Positions 1 through 8,806 of a stretch of 64,000 bases of DNA are shown in pieces. Origin of the DNA: Paenibacillus melissococcoides (GTDB lineage Bacteria > Bacillota > Bacilli > Paenibacillales > Paenibacillaceae). The stretch's first letter is position 1. Each line of letters opens with the position of its first letter. A model generated the notes under the pieces. That model was not told the DNA's origin, ran no database searches, and saw nothing but the letters and a program-made list of their open reading frames with translations. The stretch spans positions 124,001 through 188,000 of the forward strand of contig CALYLO010000004.1 of the NCBI GenBank assembly GCA_944800085.1, written 5' to 3'. Both the position numbers and the translations under genes were made by a program.

Positions 1-1
1 A

Positions 2-1831
2 TTGGGGATGCTGTTCTCGGCATCGGCCTTTGCCGCCCCGCTTCAACCGGTGGAGCACAATGAATGGATGCAGCAGAAGCATATCATTGCAGGCTATGAG
101 CAAGGGGATCTGCGGCTTGAGCGGCCCGTATCGTTGGGGGAAGCTATCGCGCTGATTGCGAGAGGGACCGGGGCGTCGATTCCGGAGCAGAAGGGCTATT
201 GGGCGCAGGGTTATCTGGATTGGGCGGCCGGACAGGGCGCGATTACGGAGCAGGAAAGCGCCAATGACAGACAGGCGCCTTCCGCCGAGCGCCTGGCCGA
301 GATTGCGCAGAAGCTGGGCATTGCGCTTGAGCTGCCCGCCGGCAGCTCCGTGACCCGCGAGCAATTCACGGAAGCATTGGGAGCCGCGCTGACGGAGCAT
401 ATTACGATCGCTCATACGAATGATGTGCACGGCCACATTCAAGAGGATCAGCAAGGCAAGGAGTTCGGTTACGCCAAAATCGCGACGCTCGTCAAGGAAT
501 GGGAGAAGGAGAACAACAACTTCCTCCTGATGGATGCGGGAGATACATTCCAGGGCACGATTTATACGAACCAGTTCAAGGGAGAATCGATCCTGCCGAT
601 TCTCAATGCGCTCGGCTACACCGCGATGGCGGCCGGGAACCACGAATTTGACTTCGGCTACGAGCAGCTTCTCAAGCTTCGCGATCAGCTCAAGTATCCG
701 ATGATTAGCGCCAACGTCTTCAAGGCGGACGGCACCAACTTGCTCGTGCCGACATTCCAGACCGAGGTGGGCGGCGAGACGTTCGCCTTCATCGGCTTCG
801 TCGCGGAAGAAACGCCGATCGTAACGCATCCGAACAATGTGAAAGGGCTGACCTTCAAGGATCCGGTTGATATCGCCAAGGAGCTGGTGCCGGAAATGAA
901 GAAGGAAGCCGATCATGTCATTATCGTCTCGCATATCGGCGTGGACAAAGACCGGGAGATCGCGAAGAACGTCTCGGGCATCGACCTCATCATCGGCGGC
1001 CATTCCCATACGCCGATTCATACGCCGGAAGTCGTGAACGGCACGTATATCGTGCAGGACTGGGAGTACGGCAAATCATTGGGCCGCGTCGATCTGTTCT
1101 ATTACAACAAGGAGCTTGTCGGGTTCAGCGGCGGATTGGTCGAGTATGACGAGAGCGTGAAGGCGGATCCGGAGATCGAGAAGCTCGTGCAGGAGGTCGT
1201 GGCCAAGGTCGAGGAATCGATGAAGGCCGTTGTCGGGAAGACGGAGGTCGATCTGGACGGCGAGCGGACGCAGGTCCGGGCGAAGGAGACCAATCTGGGC
1301 AACTTCATTGCCGATGCGCTTATCGCCAAGACGAAAACGATCAAGGGCTATGAAGCCGATGTGGCGCTGGTCAACGGCGGGGGCATCCGCGCCAGCAAGC
1401 AGGCGGGAGAGATGACGAAGAAGGATCTATACTCCATTCTTCCATTCCCGAATACGCTGACTATCGTCGAGGCGACCGGAGCCGATCTGAAGGCTGCGCT
1501 GGAGGTGTCGGTGAGAGGAGCGGAGAATACCGACGATCTGCCGGGCTCCTTCCTTCAAGTAGGCGGCATGTCCTTCGTCTATGACGTGAAGAAGCCGGCT
1601 GGCGAACGGGTCACCGAGGTGAAGGTAGGCGGACAGCCGCTCGATCCGGAGAAGATGTACAAGGTGGCGACGAATGACTTCATTACCTCCGGCGGCGACG
1701 GATACTCGATGCTGAAGAAGGATCAGGTGCTGGATACCGGCTATACTTTCTATGAAATCGTAGAAGAATACTTGGTAAATAACAAGGTCATTCATCCAAA
1801 AGTAGAGAACCGCATTGTGAGAGTTAACTAA
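2..1831 (+). CDS. Secreted 5'-nucleotidase / UDP-sugar hydrolase family metallophosphatase (5' partial)
   Basis: The reading frame is open to the window edge. Its first residues look like the end of a signal peptide (ASAFA-A), so the true start lies upstream. Residues ~15-120 resemble S-layer homology-type modules. From ~135 the calcineurin-like metallophosphatase domain shows all expected metal motifs: TNDVHGH, DAGDTFQG, GNHEFDFG and GGHSH. The C-terminal 5'-nucleotidase domain carries NGGGIR and TSGGDGYSM. The family dephosphorylates extracellular nucleotides to nucleosides. The next genes (deoR, deoD) handle nucleosides, so a shared salvage role is plausible. A hairpin follows the stop. 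Exact substrate is not visible. Confidence 0.9.
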   Translation: MGMLFSASAFAAPLQPVEHNEWMQQKHIIAGYEQGDLRLERPVSLGEAIALIARGTGASIPEQKGYWAQGYLDWAAGQGAITEQESANDRQAPSAERLAEIAQKLGIALELPAGSSVTREQFTEALGAALTEHITIAHTNDVHGHIQEDQQGKEFGYAKIATLVKEWEKENNNFLLMDAGDTFQGTIYTNQFKGESILPILNALGYTAMAAGNHEFDFGYEQLLKLRDQLKYPMISANVFKADGTNLLVPTFQTEVGGETFAFIGFVAEETPIVTHPNNVKGLTFKDPVDIAKELVPEMKKEADHVIIVSHIGVDKDREIAKNVSGIDLIIGGHSHTPIHTPEVVNGTYIVQDWEYGKSLGRVDLFYYNKELVGFSGGLVEYDESVKADPEIEKLVQEVVAKVEESMKAVVGKTEVDLDGERTQVRAKETNLGNFIADALIAKTKTIKGYEADVALVNGGGIRASKQAGEMTKKDLYSILPFPNTLTIVEATGADLKAALEVSVRGAENTDDLPGSFLQVGGMSFVYDVKKPAGERVTEVKVGGQPLDPEKMYKVATNDFITSGGDGYSMLKKDQVLDTGYTFYEIVEEYLVNNKVIHPKVENRIVRVN

Positions 1832-1877
1832 TCTCGCCTGCCGCGTCATAATTAAATAGGCTGAGCGCGATTCGACG

Positions 1878-1919
1878 AGCGCTCCCCAGGGATTGTGCAG
1901 GGGGGCGCTTGTTCTCGTT
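1878..1919 (+). terminator. Rho-independent terminator after the 5'-nucleotidase
   Basis: Arms AGCGCTCCCC (1878-1887) and GGGGGGCGCT (1900-1909) pair with one wobble and are followed by a modest T-rich tail (TGTTCTCGTTCT). Confidence 0.55.
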
Positions 1920-1961
1920 CTGCATGCCGGGGACTGCCGCCCGCCATCCGGGGAATGCGAA

Positions 1962-1990
1962 ATGATAAGATGCGGCGACAATGCTATAAT
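1962..1990 (+). promoter_or_regulatory. Predicted sigma-A promoter of deoR-deoD
   Basis: ATGATA (1962-1967) is followed after 17 bases by TATAAT (1985-1990) with an extended -10 TG at 1982-1983. It lies about 55 bases before the deoR start. Confidence 0.6.
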
Positions 1991-2045
1991 AGGAGATATA
2001 TACCGTTTTTCCTATATTCGACATTGGATAGATGGGTGGCTTGGG

Positions 2046-3050
2046 ATGGATCAGGAGAAAATCAAAAAAATGATTGATGCTGCGAAAATGTATTATATCA
2101 TGGACTGCAGCCAGCAGGATATCGCGGACAAGCTTGGCGTGTCCCGCCCTACCGTTTCCCGATTTCTGCAGCAGGCGCGGGAGGACGGATTGGTGCAGAT
2201 TCGTATTTTGGATCCGTCGGAGGATACGCATCGGCTTGCCTGCCAGTTGAAGGACAAATACCGCTTGAAAAAGGCGATTGTCGTCCCGGTGCCTCACTAT
2301 GAAGAGGAACTGATCGGAGAGTATTTGGCGGAGGATGCCGCGCGCTATCTGGAGGAACTGGTCACCGATGGAGATACGATTGCATTGGCTTGGGGAGAGA
2401 CGATTTATCAGGTAGCGAAAAAGTTGAACCATAAACATGTAAGCAATGTCAATGTCGTGCAGTGGCAAGGCGGCGTAAGCCATTCGGAAGCGAATACGTA
2501 TAGCTGCGAGATTATGCAGCTATTTGGCAGCGCTTATCATACGTCTCCTTATTTCCTGCCGCTTCCCGTCATCGTGGATCACCCGCTGGTGAAGCAGGCG
2601 ATAGAGTCCGAGCGGAATATGCGCGCCGTCCTGGACATGGGAGAACAGGCGAATATCGCCCTGTACAGCGTAGGCGTCCCTGTGCCGAATTCTCCGGTTT
2701 TACCGGTGCAATACTTTACCGAGGAAGAGGCGAAGGAATTGGCAAGCACGGCTTGCGGGGAGATTGGCGCCCGGTTCTATGATGCCGATGGCCGAATCTG
2801 TCTGCCTGAACTGGATGCGCGGACGATCGGAATCTCGCTCGATTCGCTCGCCCGGAAGGAGCATTCCATCCTTGTGGCCGGAGGCCCGGGCAAGGTGGAG
2901 GCGATACTCGGCGCGCTTCAGGCAGGGTATGCGAACGTGCTCATTACCGATCAGTTCACGGCCAAATCACTTGCCGACAAGGAGCAGGAGCTGCTTCACC
3001 GGGAGGGGACTTCCTCTTCCTTCCCTCTCTCTAGCATTCCTCTGTACTGA
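2046..3050 (+). CDS. deoR: DeoR, SorC-family deoxynucleoside-responsive repressor
   Basis: 334 aa. An N-terminal helix-turn-helix ([19 protein letters not shown], ~residues 19-37) is followed by a SorC-type sugar-phosphate-binding domain with typical segments such as [29 protein letters not shown] and ARTIGISL. It resembles Bacillus subtilis DeoR along its length; that family represses nucleoside genes until deoxyribose-5-phosphate appears. The frame extends upstream to 1893, but the ATG at 2046 begins the family-typical MDQEK. A GGGTGG site precedes it and the predicted promoter lies inside the extra upstream frame. deoD follows 38 bases later, so an operon is likely. Confidence 0.87.
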   Translation: MDQEKIKKMIDAAKMYYIMDCSQQDIADKLGVSRPTVSRFLQQAREDGLVQIRILDPSEDTHRLACQLKDKYRLKKAIVVPVPHYEEELIGEYLAEDAARYLEELVTDGDTIALAWGETIYQVAKKLNHKHVSNVNVVQWQGGVSHSEANTYSCEIMQLFGSAYHTSPYFLPLPVIVDHPLVKQAIESERNMRAVLDMGEQANIALYSVGVPVPNSPVLPVQYFTEEEAKELASTACGEIGARFYDADGRICLPELDARTIGISLDSLARKEHSILVAGGPGKVEAILGALQAGYANVLITDQFTAKSLADKEQELLHREGTSSSFPLSSIPLY

Positions 3051-3088
3051 GCAGGCGGTTACTTCATAATGGGGAGGATATGACAGAT

Positions 3089-3799
3089 ATGAGCGTACAC
3101 ATTGGCGCTCCGCAAGGCGAGATCGCCGAGGCGATTCTGCTGCCCGGCGATCCGATACGGGCCCGGTTTATTGCGGATACTTTTTTGGAAGAGGCGCATT
3201 GCTATAACGCGGTGCGCGGCATGCTCGGCTATACGGGGAAGTACAAAGGGAAGCGGGTCTCCGTTCAAGGCACGGGAATGGGGGTGCCTTCCATCTCGAT
3301 CTACGCGCATGAGCTGATTCACGAATACGGCGTCAAGCATATGATCCGCGTCGGCACCTGCGGGGCGATTCAGCAAAACGTGGGGCTGCGGGACATCGTG
3401 ATCGCGATGAGCGCTTCCACAAGCTCGGCGGTGAACCAGCGCCGCTTCCGGGGCATTGATTTCGCGCCGACGGCCGATTTCCGCTTCCTCAAGCAGGCCT
3501 ATGATCTGTCCTGTGAAAAAAAGCTGCCCGTCAAGGTCGGCAATGTGATGACGACCGATACGTTCTACATGGAGGACCGCGAAGAAATTCAGCTGTGGGC
3601 CGACTATCAGATTCTGGCGCTGGAAATGGAGACGGCGGCGCTCTATACGCTCGCTGCCCGGCATCAAGTGAACGCGCTGTCGATCTTGACCGTGTCGAAC
3701 CACGTGCTGACAGGCGAGATGACGACCGCCGAGGAGCGGGAGAGCACCTTCACCGAGATGATTGAGCTCGCCCTGGATCTGGCGGTAGCGCAGGAGTAG
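3089..3799 (+). CDS. deoD: DeoD, purine-nucleoside phosphorylase
   Basis: 236 aa, the usual length for the hexameric bacterial enzyme, which splits purine (deoxy)nucleosides with phosphate in the cytosol. Visible signatures are [14 protein letters not shown], the phosphate-site [26 protein letters not shown], the substrate-site LEMETAALY, and SNHVLTGE. An ATG at 3080 is only two bases from the GGGGAGG site (3071-3077). The ATG at 3089 gives better spacing and the canonical MSVHIG start, so it is preferred. It lies directly behind deoR and ends at a strong terminator, consistent with a two-gene operon fed by the extracellular nucleotidase. Confidence 0.93.
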   Translation: MSVHIGAPQGEIAEAILLPGDPIRARFIADTFLEEAHCYNAVRGMLGYTGKYKGKRVSVQGTGMGVPSISIYAHELIHEYGVKHMIRVGTCGAIQQNVGLRDIVIAMSASTSSAVNQRRFRGIDFAPTADFRFLKQAYDLSCEKKLPVKVGNVMTTDTFYMEDREEIQLWADYQILALEMETAALYTLAARHQVNALSILTVSNHVLTGEMTTAEERESTFTEMIELALDLAVAQE

Positions 3800-3848
3800 G
3801 GATGGACAGAATGATGAAATCATGAAGCGGTATGATGAAATATCGCTA

Positions 3849-3875
3849 AAAACGACAGAGATGTCGTTTTTTTTT
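3849..3875 (+). terminator. Rho-independent terminator of deoR-deoD
   Basis: Perfect 9-bp stem AAAACGACA / TGTCGTTTT with a GAGA loop, followed by a run of T. Confidence 0.9.
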
Positions 3876-4045
3876 CTTTTAGAGGTAGAGGGGCCTGCTA
3901 GTGCTGCATGAATAGGGGGGGCGCGCCTCTTATGAGCATTCTCCCCACCGCTCAGAAACCTATGATTTTCATCGGGGCTAGTCCAATTTCTCTGTGCTAT
4001 TGATTCAGGAACCCGCGGGAATGAAGATGATGCGCGGCAAGTTGG

Positions 4046-4262
4046 TTCTGACCGGATGGGAGAGTGCTGACAAGAAGCGGACCGGGGTTATTCTGACCGG
4101 ATGGGAGAGTGCTGACAAGAAGCGGACCGGGGTTATTCTGACCGGATGGGAGAGTGTTGAAAAGGAGCGGCCAGGGTGGTTCTGACCCGATGGGAGAGTG
4201 CTGAAAAGAGCACGTGAAGGGTAGGCATGATCGGATGGGAGAATGGCGGGCAAGAGCGGCCA
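4046..4262. repeat. Minisatellite: about five 45-bp tandem units
   Basis: Units start at 4046, 4091, 4136, 4180 and about 4223. The first two are identical. The third and fourth are diverged (44-43 bases) and the fifth is degenerate. Each contains the core CGGATGGGAGA. One frame (3994-4185) translates to repeated LTGWES... peptides but has no convincing start or ribosome site, so it is treated as noncoding. It fills most of the 3876-4300 gap between deoD and murR; nothing else was recognised there. Confidence 0.85.
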
Positions 4263-4296
4263 ACGCTAGATTGTCCTCGCGGGATGTGCGGTATCG

Positions 4297-4369
4297 TATT
4301 GCAAATAGCAGGGGCACGGTATAAAATAAAATTTATTATTGGAGCAAAACTTTAAAATAAAATTTCAAA
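4297..4369 (+). promoter_or_regulatory. Predicted murR promoter with two AT-rich operator sites
   Basis: A -10-like TATAAA (4320-4325) has a weak -35 (TATTGC at 4297, 17 bases away). The imperfect palindrome AATAAAATTTATT (4325-4337) overlaps the -10. The decamer AATAAAATTT recurs at 4356-4365, 31 bases (about three helical turns) downstream, and again before murQ. This layout suggests MurR autorepression; that is inference from repeat position. Confidence 0.55.
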
Positions 4370-4387
4370 GATGAGTAGGGAAAAGTG

Positions 4388-5248
4388 ATGTCAATCCACG
4401 ACAATATTTTGATTAAGATTCGCGACATGAAGGACAGCTTGACGCCGGTAGAAAGGACAGTCGCCGAGTATGTGCTGAACAATTTGGAGGAGATTCCGCA
4501 TCTCTCCATCAAGAGTCTGGCGCAGTTGACGAAGACGAGTGACGCGTCCGTTCTTCGTTTTTGCAAGACGATGGGTTATTCCGGATATCGCAGCTTTATT
4601 GTCAGTATTTCCGCTTCGCTTGGCTCCATTGAGGATGAGCAAAAAGATCAGTATACGGATATTCAGCCCGGGGATGATCTGGATACGATCATCTCGAATA
4701 TTTCTCGCAATAATAGCAAGTCTATCGAGGATACGCTTTGCGTGATTGATAGAAAAGAAGTCGAGCGCGCGGTGAAGGCGCTGAGAGAGAGCCGGCGGAT
4801 CGTGTTTTTTGGCATCGGCGCTTCCGGTCTGGTCGGGATCGATGCGGAGCAGAAGTTTTCGCGCATTAACAAGATTTGCCATGCGTACACCGACGGCCAC
4901 AGCCAGTTGACCGCGGCGACGCTGCTGGAGAAGAACGACGTGGCGATTTTTATCTCGAATTCCGGCCATACGGCCGATATTCTCGATGCGCTGGATATCG
5001 CCAAAAAGAACGGCGCCTGCATCATCGCGATTACGAAGTATACGAAAAGCCCGTTGGCGGAAAGCGCCCATATCGTGCTGAGCATTTCCACGCCCGAGAT
5101 TACGTTCCGCAGCGGCGCCATGGGCTCGCGGATTGCCATGCTGACGGTGATCGATATTTTGTTCGCCGGCGTGGCCAGCGCGGAATACAAGCATGTGAAG
5201 AAATATTTGACGAAGACGCACAACATACTGGCTAGCAAGCATCGTTAA
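4388..5248 (+). CDS. murR: MurR/RpiR-family transcriptional regulator of MurNAc catabolism
   Basis: 286 aa. An N-terminal RpiR helix-turn-helix (~1-77; SIKSLAQLTKTSDASVLRFC) is joined to a SIS sugar-phosphate-binding domain (~130-255; FFGIGASG and FISNSGHTADILDAL). MurR proteins repress murQ operons and release DNA on binding MurNAc-6-phosphate or a related sugar phosphate. The ATG at 4388 is preferred over the adjoining GTG at 4385; TAGGGA lies upstream. Its own terminator separates it from murQ, which has its own promoter. Identical AATAAAATTT elements before both genes support co-regulation. The specific inducer is inference. Confidence 0.85.
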   Translation: MSIHDNILIKIRDMKDSLTPVERTVAEYVLNNLEEIPHLSIKSLAQLTKTSDASVLRFCKTMGYSGYRSFIVSISASLGSIEDEQKDQYTDIQPGDDLDTIISNISRNNSKSIEDTLCVIDRKEVERAVKALRESRRIVFFGIGASGLVGIDAEQKFSRINKICHAYTDGHSQLTAATLLEKNDVAIFISNSGHTADILDALDIAKKNGACIIAITKYTKSPLAESAHIVLSISTPEITFRSGAMGSRIAMLTVIDILFAGVASAEYKHVKKYLTKTHNILASKHR

Positions 5249-5270
5249 GCTTGGGAGCGGCTTGACCGTC

Positions 5271-5301
5271 AGACATCGGCTCGCGTCCGATGTCTTTTTT
5301 T
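5271..5301 (+). terminator. Rho-independent terminator of murR
   Basis: Perfect 9-bp stem AGACATCGG / CCGATGTCT with a 7-base loop and a T7 tail. Confidence 0.9.
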
Positions 5302-5341
5302 GTTGAAATGAAGAAAATAAAACAACAACAATTTATTTTAT

Positions 5342-5394
5342 AATAAAATTTTATTTCAAAAACTGTTGACCACAATTGTCTTTGGGGCTAAGAT
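5342..5394 (+). promoter_or_regulatory. Predicted murQ operon promoter with palindromic MurR operator
   Basis: The perfect 14-bp palindrome AATAAAATTTTATT (5342-5355) lies just upstream of TTGACC (5366-5371), which is 17 bases from TAAGAT (5389-5394). It shares the decamer AATAAAATTT with the two sites before murR. Confidence 0.75.
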
Positions 5395-5434
5395 GGCAGT
5401 ATAAGTAAGTTACACACAGGATAGGAGGATGGCT

Positions 5435-6349
5435 ATGGATGAGTATCTAGCGGGTCTAACGACGGAAGCGATCAATTCGGAGACAGCGGCCATTGATGAG
5501 TGTACGACCGAGCAAATGCTCCGCCTCATGAACGAGCAGGATGCCCAAGTTCCGCAGGCGGTCGCGGCTGAAATTCCGCAAATCGTGAAAGCGGTTAATT
5601 CACTCCATCAAGTGCTCAAACATGGTGGCAGGATGTTCTACGTCGGTGCTGGATCTTCAGGGAGAATGGGCGTCCTCGACACGTCGGAATGTCCGCCCAC
5701 GTTCGGAACCGACCCTGAGCTGGTGCAAGGACATATCGCCGGGGGAGATACTGCGATGAGATGGGCCGTAGAAGGCTATGAAGACAATGCGGAGGAGGGG
5801 GTTGCATTAATCGAGAATTGCGGCGTGACGGACAAGGATGCGGTTGTCGGCATTACGGCGAGCGGAAGCGCGCGCTTTGTCATCGCGGCCTTGAAGAAGG
5901 CGCGAGAGATCGGGGCGACGACCATCGGCGTCGTCAATAACAAGGAATCCTTGCTGGAGAGCGTCTGCGATATCTGCATTTCACCCGTTGTAGGACCGGA
6001 AGTCATCATGGGATCGACCCGATTGAAAGCGGGTACAGCACAGAAGCTGGTTCTGAACATGCTTACCACTTGCACGATGGTGAAGCTGGGCAAGACGTAT
6101 AACAACTTAATGGTCGATTTGAAGGCGAGCAATATCAAGCTGCGAGATCGGTCCGTACGGATTATACAGGCAGCTACGGGCGTTGATGCGGGTACCGCTG
6201 CCACGTATTTAGAAAGCGCTTCCATGAGCTGCAAGCTGGCCATCATGATGATTAAGACCGGTCTGGATGCGGCCGCGGCAGAGCAAGCGCTGGAACAATG
6301 CGAGGGCAGCTTGAAGAAAGCGATCGGCATGTTTACAAAAGTGGTGTAA
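5435..6349 (+). CDS. murQ: MurQ, N-acetylmuramic acid 6-phosphate etherase
   Basis: 304 aa, normal length. MurQ removes the D-lactyl ether from MurNAc-6-P, giving GlcNAc-6-P and lactate in the cytosol. Hallmarks seen: FYVGAGSSGRMGVLD, SECPPTFG, the catalytic-region GGDTAMRWAVEG, and the signature VIMGSTRLKAGTAQK. An ATG at 5429 abuts the AGGAGG site (5423-5428), so the ATG at 5435, six bases away, is chosen. It heads an operon with ABC transporter, acetyltransferase, deacetylase, NamZ and kinase genes. No murP PTS gene is nearby, so the phosphorylated substrate probably comes from the kinase at 12614. Confidence 0.95.
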   Translation: MDEYLAGLTTEAINSETAAIDECTTEQMLRLMNEQDAQVPQAVAAEIPQIVKAVNSLHQVLKHGGRMFYVGAGSSGRMGVLDTSECPPTFGTDPELVQGHIAGGDTAMRWAVEGYEDNAEEGVALIENCGVTDKDAVVGITASGSARFVIAALKKAREIGATTIGVVNNKESLLESVCDICISPVVGPEVIMGSTRLKAGTAQKLVLNMLTTCTMVKLGKTYNNLMVDLKASNIKLRDRSVRIIQAATGVDAGTAATYLESASMSCKLAIMMIKTGLDAAAAEQALEQCEGSLKKAIGMFTKVV

Positions 6350-6380
6350 TTCATTCGATAACCTGAGGGGGCTTATATCA

Positions 6381-7796
6381 ATGAGGAAATTGCGTGTATT
6401 GGCATCCATTTTGGCATTAATCTTGGCTTTGTCCTCTTTAACGGCATGCGGAAGCTCGAAGAATGATGCGAAATCGCCAGATGCGGGCGCTAACGGAGGG
6501 AACAGTGCAAAAGATACGATAACCGCATTGCTCCCGCCAGTGTCTGGCAATTTCCGAGATAATTTCAAGCAAATGGAGAAGGAATTCAATGAATTGTATC
6601 CGGACCTGACGTTGAAGATCGAGCCGGCAAGCTGGGAAGACATGACGCAGAAGCTGGATACGCAAGTGAACGCGGGCAGCCCGCCGGATATTGCGTTCAT
6701 CGGTTCGGCCGGAATTCCGAAATATATTCAGCAAGGCATGCTGATGGATATTAGCGATATTGCCACGCCGGAAATGATTGCGGATTACGATGAAATTCCA
6801 TTGGAATATATGAAGAGCGGCGACGGATTATACGGCTTCCCGGCGTATATGGAGGTCCACGCGCTTGGGGGCAACCGGGAGTTCCTGGAGCAGGCGGGCA
6901 TCGATTGGAAGAAGGTGCAGAAGGAAGGCTGGACGTTCGAGCAATTCCGTGAAGACGTGAAAAAAGGCGTCGTGAAGGATGGCGACAAAACGTCCCGTTA
7001 CGGCTTCGTCTTTGCCACGGCGGGCGTAGCGTCCAAGGACTACTTGGCGATTCTGCTTAAAAATGCGGGCATGCCGGCCGCGTTCGACAAAGATCTGAAA
7101 TATTCGTACACGAGCAAACACTTCCTGGAAGTGCTGAAAGCGATTCGCGTGCTCATTGATGACGGTTCCATGCCGAAGGAGCTCAGTTCGGTCGATGCAG
7201 GGAAACGCTGGAATATGTTCCTGACAGGTCAAACGATGATTACAGGCAAAGGTCTGGCCACTTTCGAAAATAACGCGAACCAAAATAACGAAAAGATCGA
7301 GAAAAAAGACGGCAGCGAGGTCAAAGGAAGCATCCCGGTCGATTATATCGTCTTGCCGGTTCCTACCTTCTTGGGCGAGAAGCAGCAGGCCAGTGTCGCG
7401 GTTGACGGTTATGTGACCTTCCGCGGCAAGCAGGAGCCGACGCCTGAGCATAAGGCCAATGTCGTCAAAGCGGCTTACTTCTTGGCCAGCGGCAAGGTAG
7501 CGGCCACGACGAACAATGATCTGTTCGCCGCGCATATTACCGAGTCCGGCAGAAAAGCGGCCGAAAGCATGCCGATCGAAAGAAACGAGTTCAATAAAGA
7601 GGCTGTAGAAATATTGCTCAAGCAAGCGACGCCGGCGCGTCCGGATATTCCGACGGACCTGGGCGCGAAGGCGATTAAGCTCGAGGATGAAGTGATTATT
7701 CCGAAGCTTCAGGCCTTGATTGCCAACGAGATTTATGATGCGGTGAAGTCGGCTGCCGTCGCCGCATTCGGCGAAGACGGAGTTGTCAAAGACTAG
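6381..7796 (+). CDS. ABC transporter sugar-binding lipoprotein (CUT1 type)
   Basis: 471 aa. The N-terminus is a lipoprotein signal with lipobox LTAC (Cys23), then a Gly/Asn-rich linker and a family 1 extracellular solute-binding fold (FNELYPDLTLKIEP, GSPPDIAFIGSAGIPKYIQQG, GYVTFRG). It should capture a sugar outside the membrane and deliver it to the two permeases that follow. Position between murQ and namZ points to a MurNAc-containing ligand (MurNAc, GlcNAc-MurNAc or a muropeptide). The ligand is inference. Ribosome site GAGGGG lies before the ATG. A strong hairpin follows the stop. Confidence 0.88.
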   Translation: MRKLRVLASILALILALSSLTACGSSKNDAKSPDAGANGGNSAKDTITALLPPVSGNFRDNFKQMEKEFNELYPDLTLKIEPASWEDMTQKLDTQVNAGSPPDIAFIGSAGIPKYIQQGMLMDISDIATPEMIADYDEIPLEYMKSGDGLYGFPAYMEVHALGGNREFLEQAGIDWKKVQKEGWTFEQFREDVKKGVVKDGDKTSRYGFVFATAGVASKDYLAILLKNAGMPAAFDKDLKYSYTSKHFLEVLKAIRVLIDDGSMPKELSSVDAGKRWNMFLTGQTMITGKGLATFENNANQNNEKIEKKDGSEVKGSIPVDYIVLPVPTFLGEKQQASVAVDGYVTFRGKQEPTPEHKANVVKAAYFLASGKVAATTNNDLFAAHITESGRKAAESMPIERNEFNKEAVEILLKQATPARPDIPTDLGAKAIKLEDEVIIPKLQALIANEIYDAVKSAAVAAFGEDGVVKD

Positions 7797-7810
7797 ACAG
7801 AGCAGACTTT

Positions 7811-7844
7811 CGGATAGCCGCATGGAACCGCGTGCGGCTATCCG
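7811..7844 (+). other. Intercistronic hairpin between binding protein and permease genes
   Basis: Perfect 12-bp stem CGGATAGCCGCA / TGCGGCTATCCG with a 10-base loop and no T tract. Such hairpins often protect or partly terminate the mRNA so that binding protein exceeds permease; that role is inference. Confidence 0.75.
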
Positions 7845-7885
7845 GAAATCATTGCATGACTGCGTATTGAAAGGGGTTTCACGTT

Positions 7886-8788
7886 ATGGCCCAATTAACG
7901 AAGCCGTTAAAGAAACGGAAAATTAGAGGAGATTCAGGCTGGGGATATGCGTTTATCGCCGTAGCCCTGGTTGTGTTCGCCGTATTTACGGCCTATCCGG
8001 TTGTCAGCGCCTTTATTATCAGCTTCCAGGATTATAAGCCGCTAGGCTCTACGTTTAGCGGTTTTGACAATTATATTAATTCCTTCAAGGATCCGCTGTT
8101 TTGGAAATCGATCGTCAATACGGCCGTCTATACGGTGTTGACGGTTCCCGTGGCCTTGATTATCTCCTTTGTCGTCGCCATTCTTATTTTGCCGCTGAAT
8201 AAGAAGCTGCAGACGACGTTCAAGGCGGTATATTATTTGCCGGCCGTCGCGTCCGGGGTGGCGATGTCGGTCGTATGGCTGTGGATCTTCGATCCGATGG
8301 AAGCGGGCATTTTGAACCAACTGCTTGGACTGTTCGGCATCGGCAATTTGAACTGGCTCGGATCCAGCTCGACGTCGATGTTCTCGCTCGTCCTGATGTC
8401 CTGGCTGGCCAGCCATGGCACGGCCATTATTATTTACTTGGCGGCGCTGCTCGGCATTGACGACAGTTATTATGAGGCAGCGGAATTGGATGGGGCATCC
8501 TTCCTGAAGAAGCTGTGGTATATCGTCATTCCTTTTTTGAAGCCAACGACGTTGTTCTTGCTCGTAACCGGTGTTATCGGTTCCTTTCAGGTGTTCCAGA
8601 ACGCTTATCTGATGACGGGCGGCGGCCCGGACAATTCAACGACGATGGTTGGATTGCTTATTTTCAACAACGCGTTTAAGTACTTTGAATTCGGCAAAGC
8701 CGCGGCGCAATCTTTGGTGCTGGCCGCCATTATCGCGATCATTTCGTTCATTCAATTTAAATTTATGGGCAAAGACGTGGAATATTAA
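7886..8788 (+). CDS. Sugar ABC transporter permease (MalF-like)
   Basis: 300 aa with six predicted membrane segments, the first at about residues 20-42. The ATPase-contacting EAA loop (YYEAAELDGASFLKKLWYIV) is present. A short charged N-terminus (LKKRKIRGD) precedes the first helix, as usual in the UgpA/MalF group. AAAGGGG serves as ribosome site. It pairs with the next permease to form the membrane channel. No ATPase gene is present in the operon, as is common for Firmicutes CUT1 systems that share a distant MsmX-type ATPase. Confidence 0.9.
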   Translation: MAQLTKPLKKRKIRGDSGWGYAFIAVALVVFAVFTAYPVVSAFIISFQDYKPLGSTFSGFDNYINSFKDPLFWKSIVNTAVYTVLTVPVALIISFVVAILILPLNKKLQTTFKAVYYLPAVASGVAMSVVWLWIFDPMEAGILNQLLGLFGIGNLNWLGSSSTSMFSLVLMSWLASHGTAIIIYLAALLGIDDSYYEAAELDGASFLKKLWYIVIPFLKPTTLFLLVTGVIGSFQVFQNAYLMTGGGPDNSTTMVGLLIFNNAFKYFEFGKAAAQSLVLAAIIAIISFIQFKFMGKDVEY

Positions 8789-8806
8789 GGGGAAGGGGAG
8801 AAGCCG

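Noticed and set aside
3994..4185. Repeat-containing 63-residue ORF (LTGWES repeats)
   Set aside because: No ribosome site; units change length (44-45 bases) and break the frame.
4388..5248. 283-residue antisense ORF over murR
   Set aside because: Shadow of murR, which has clear HTH and SIS motifs.
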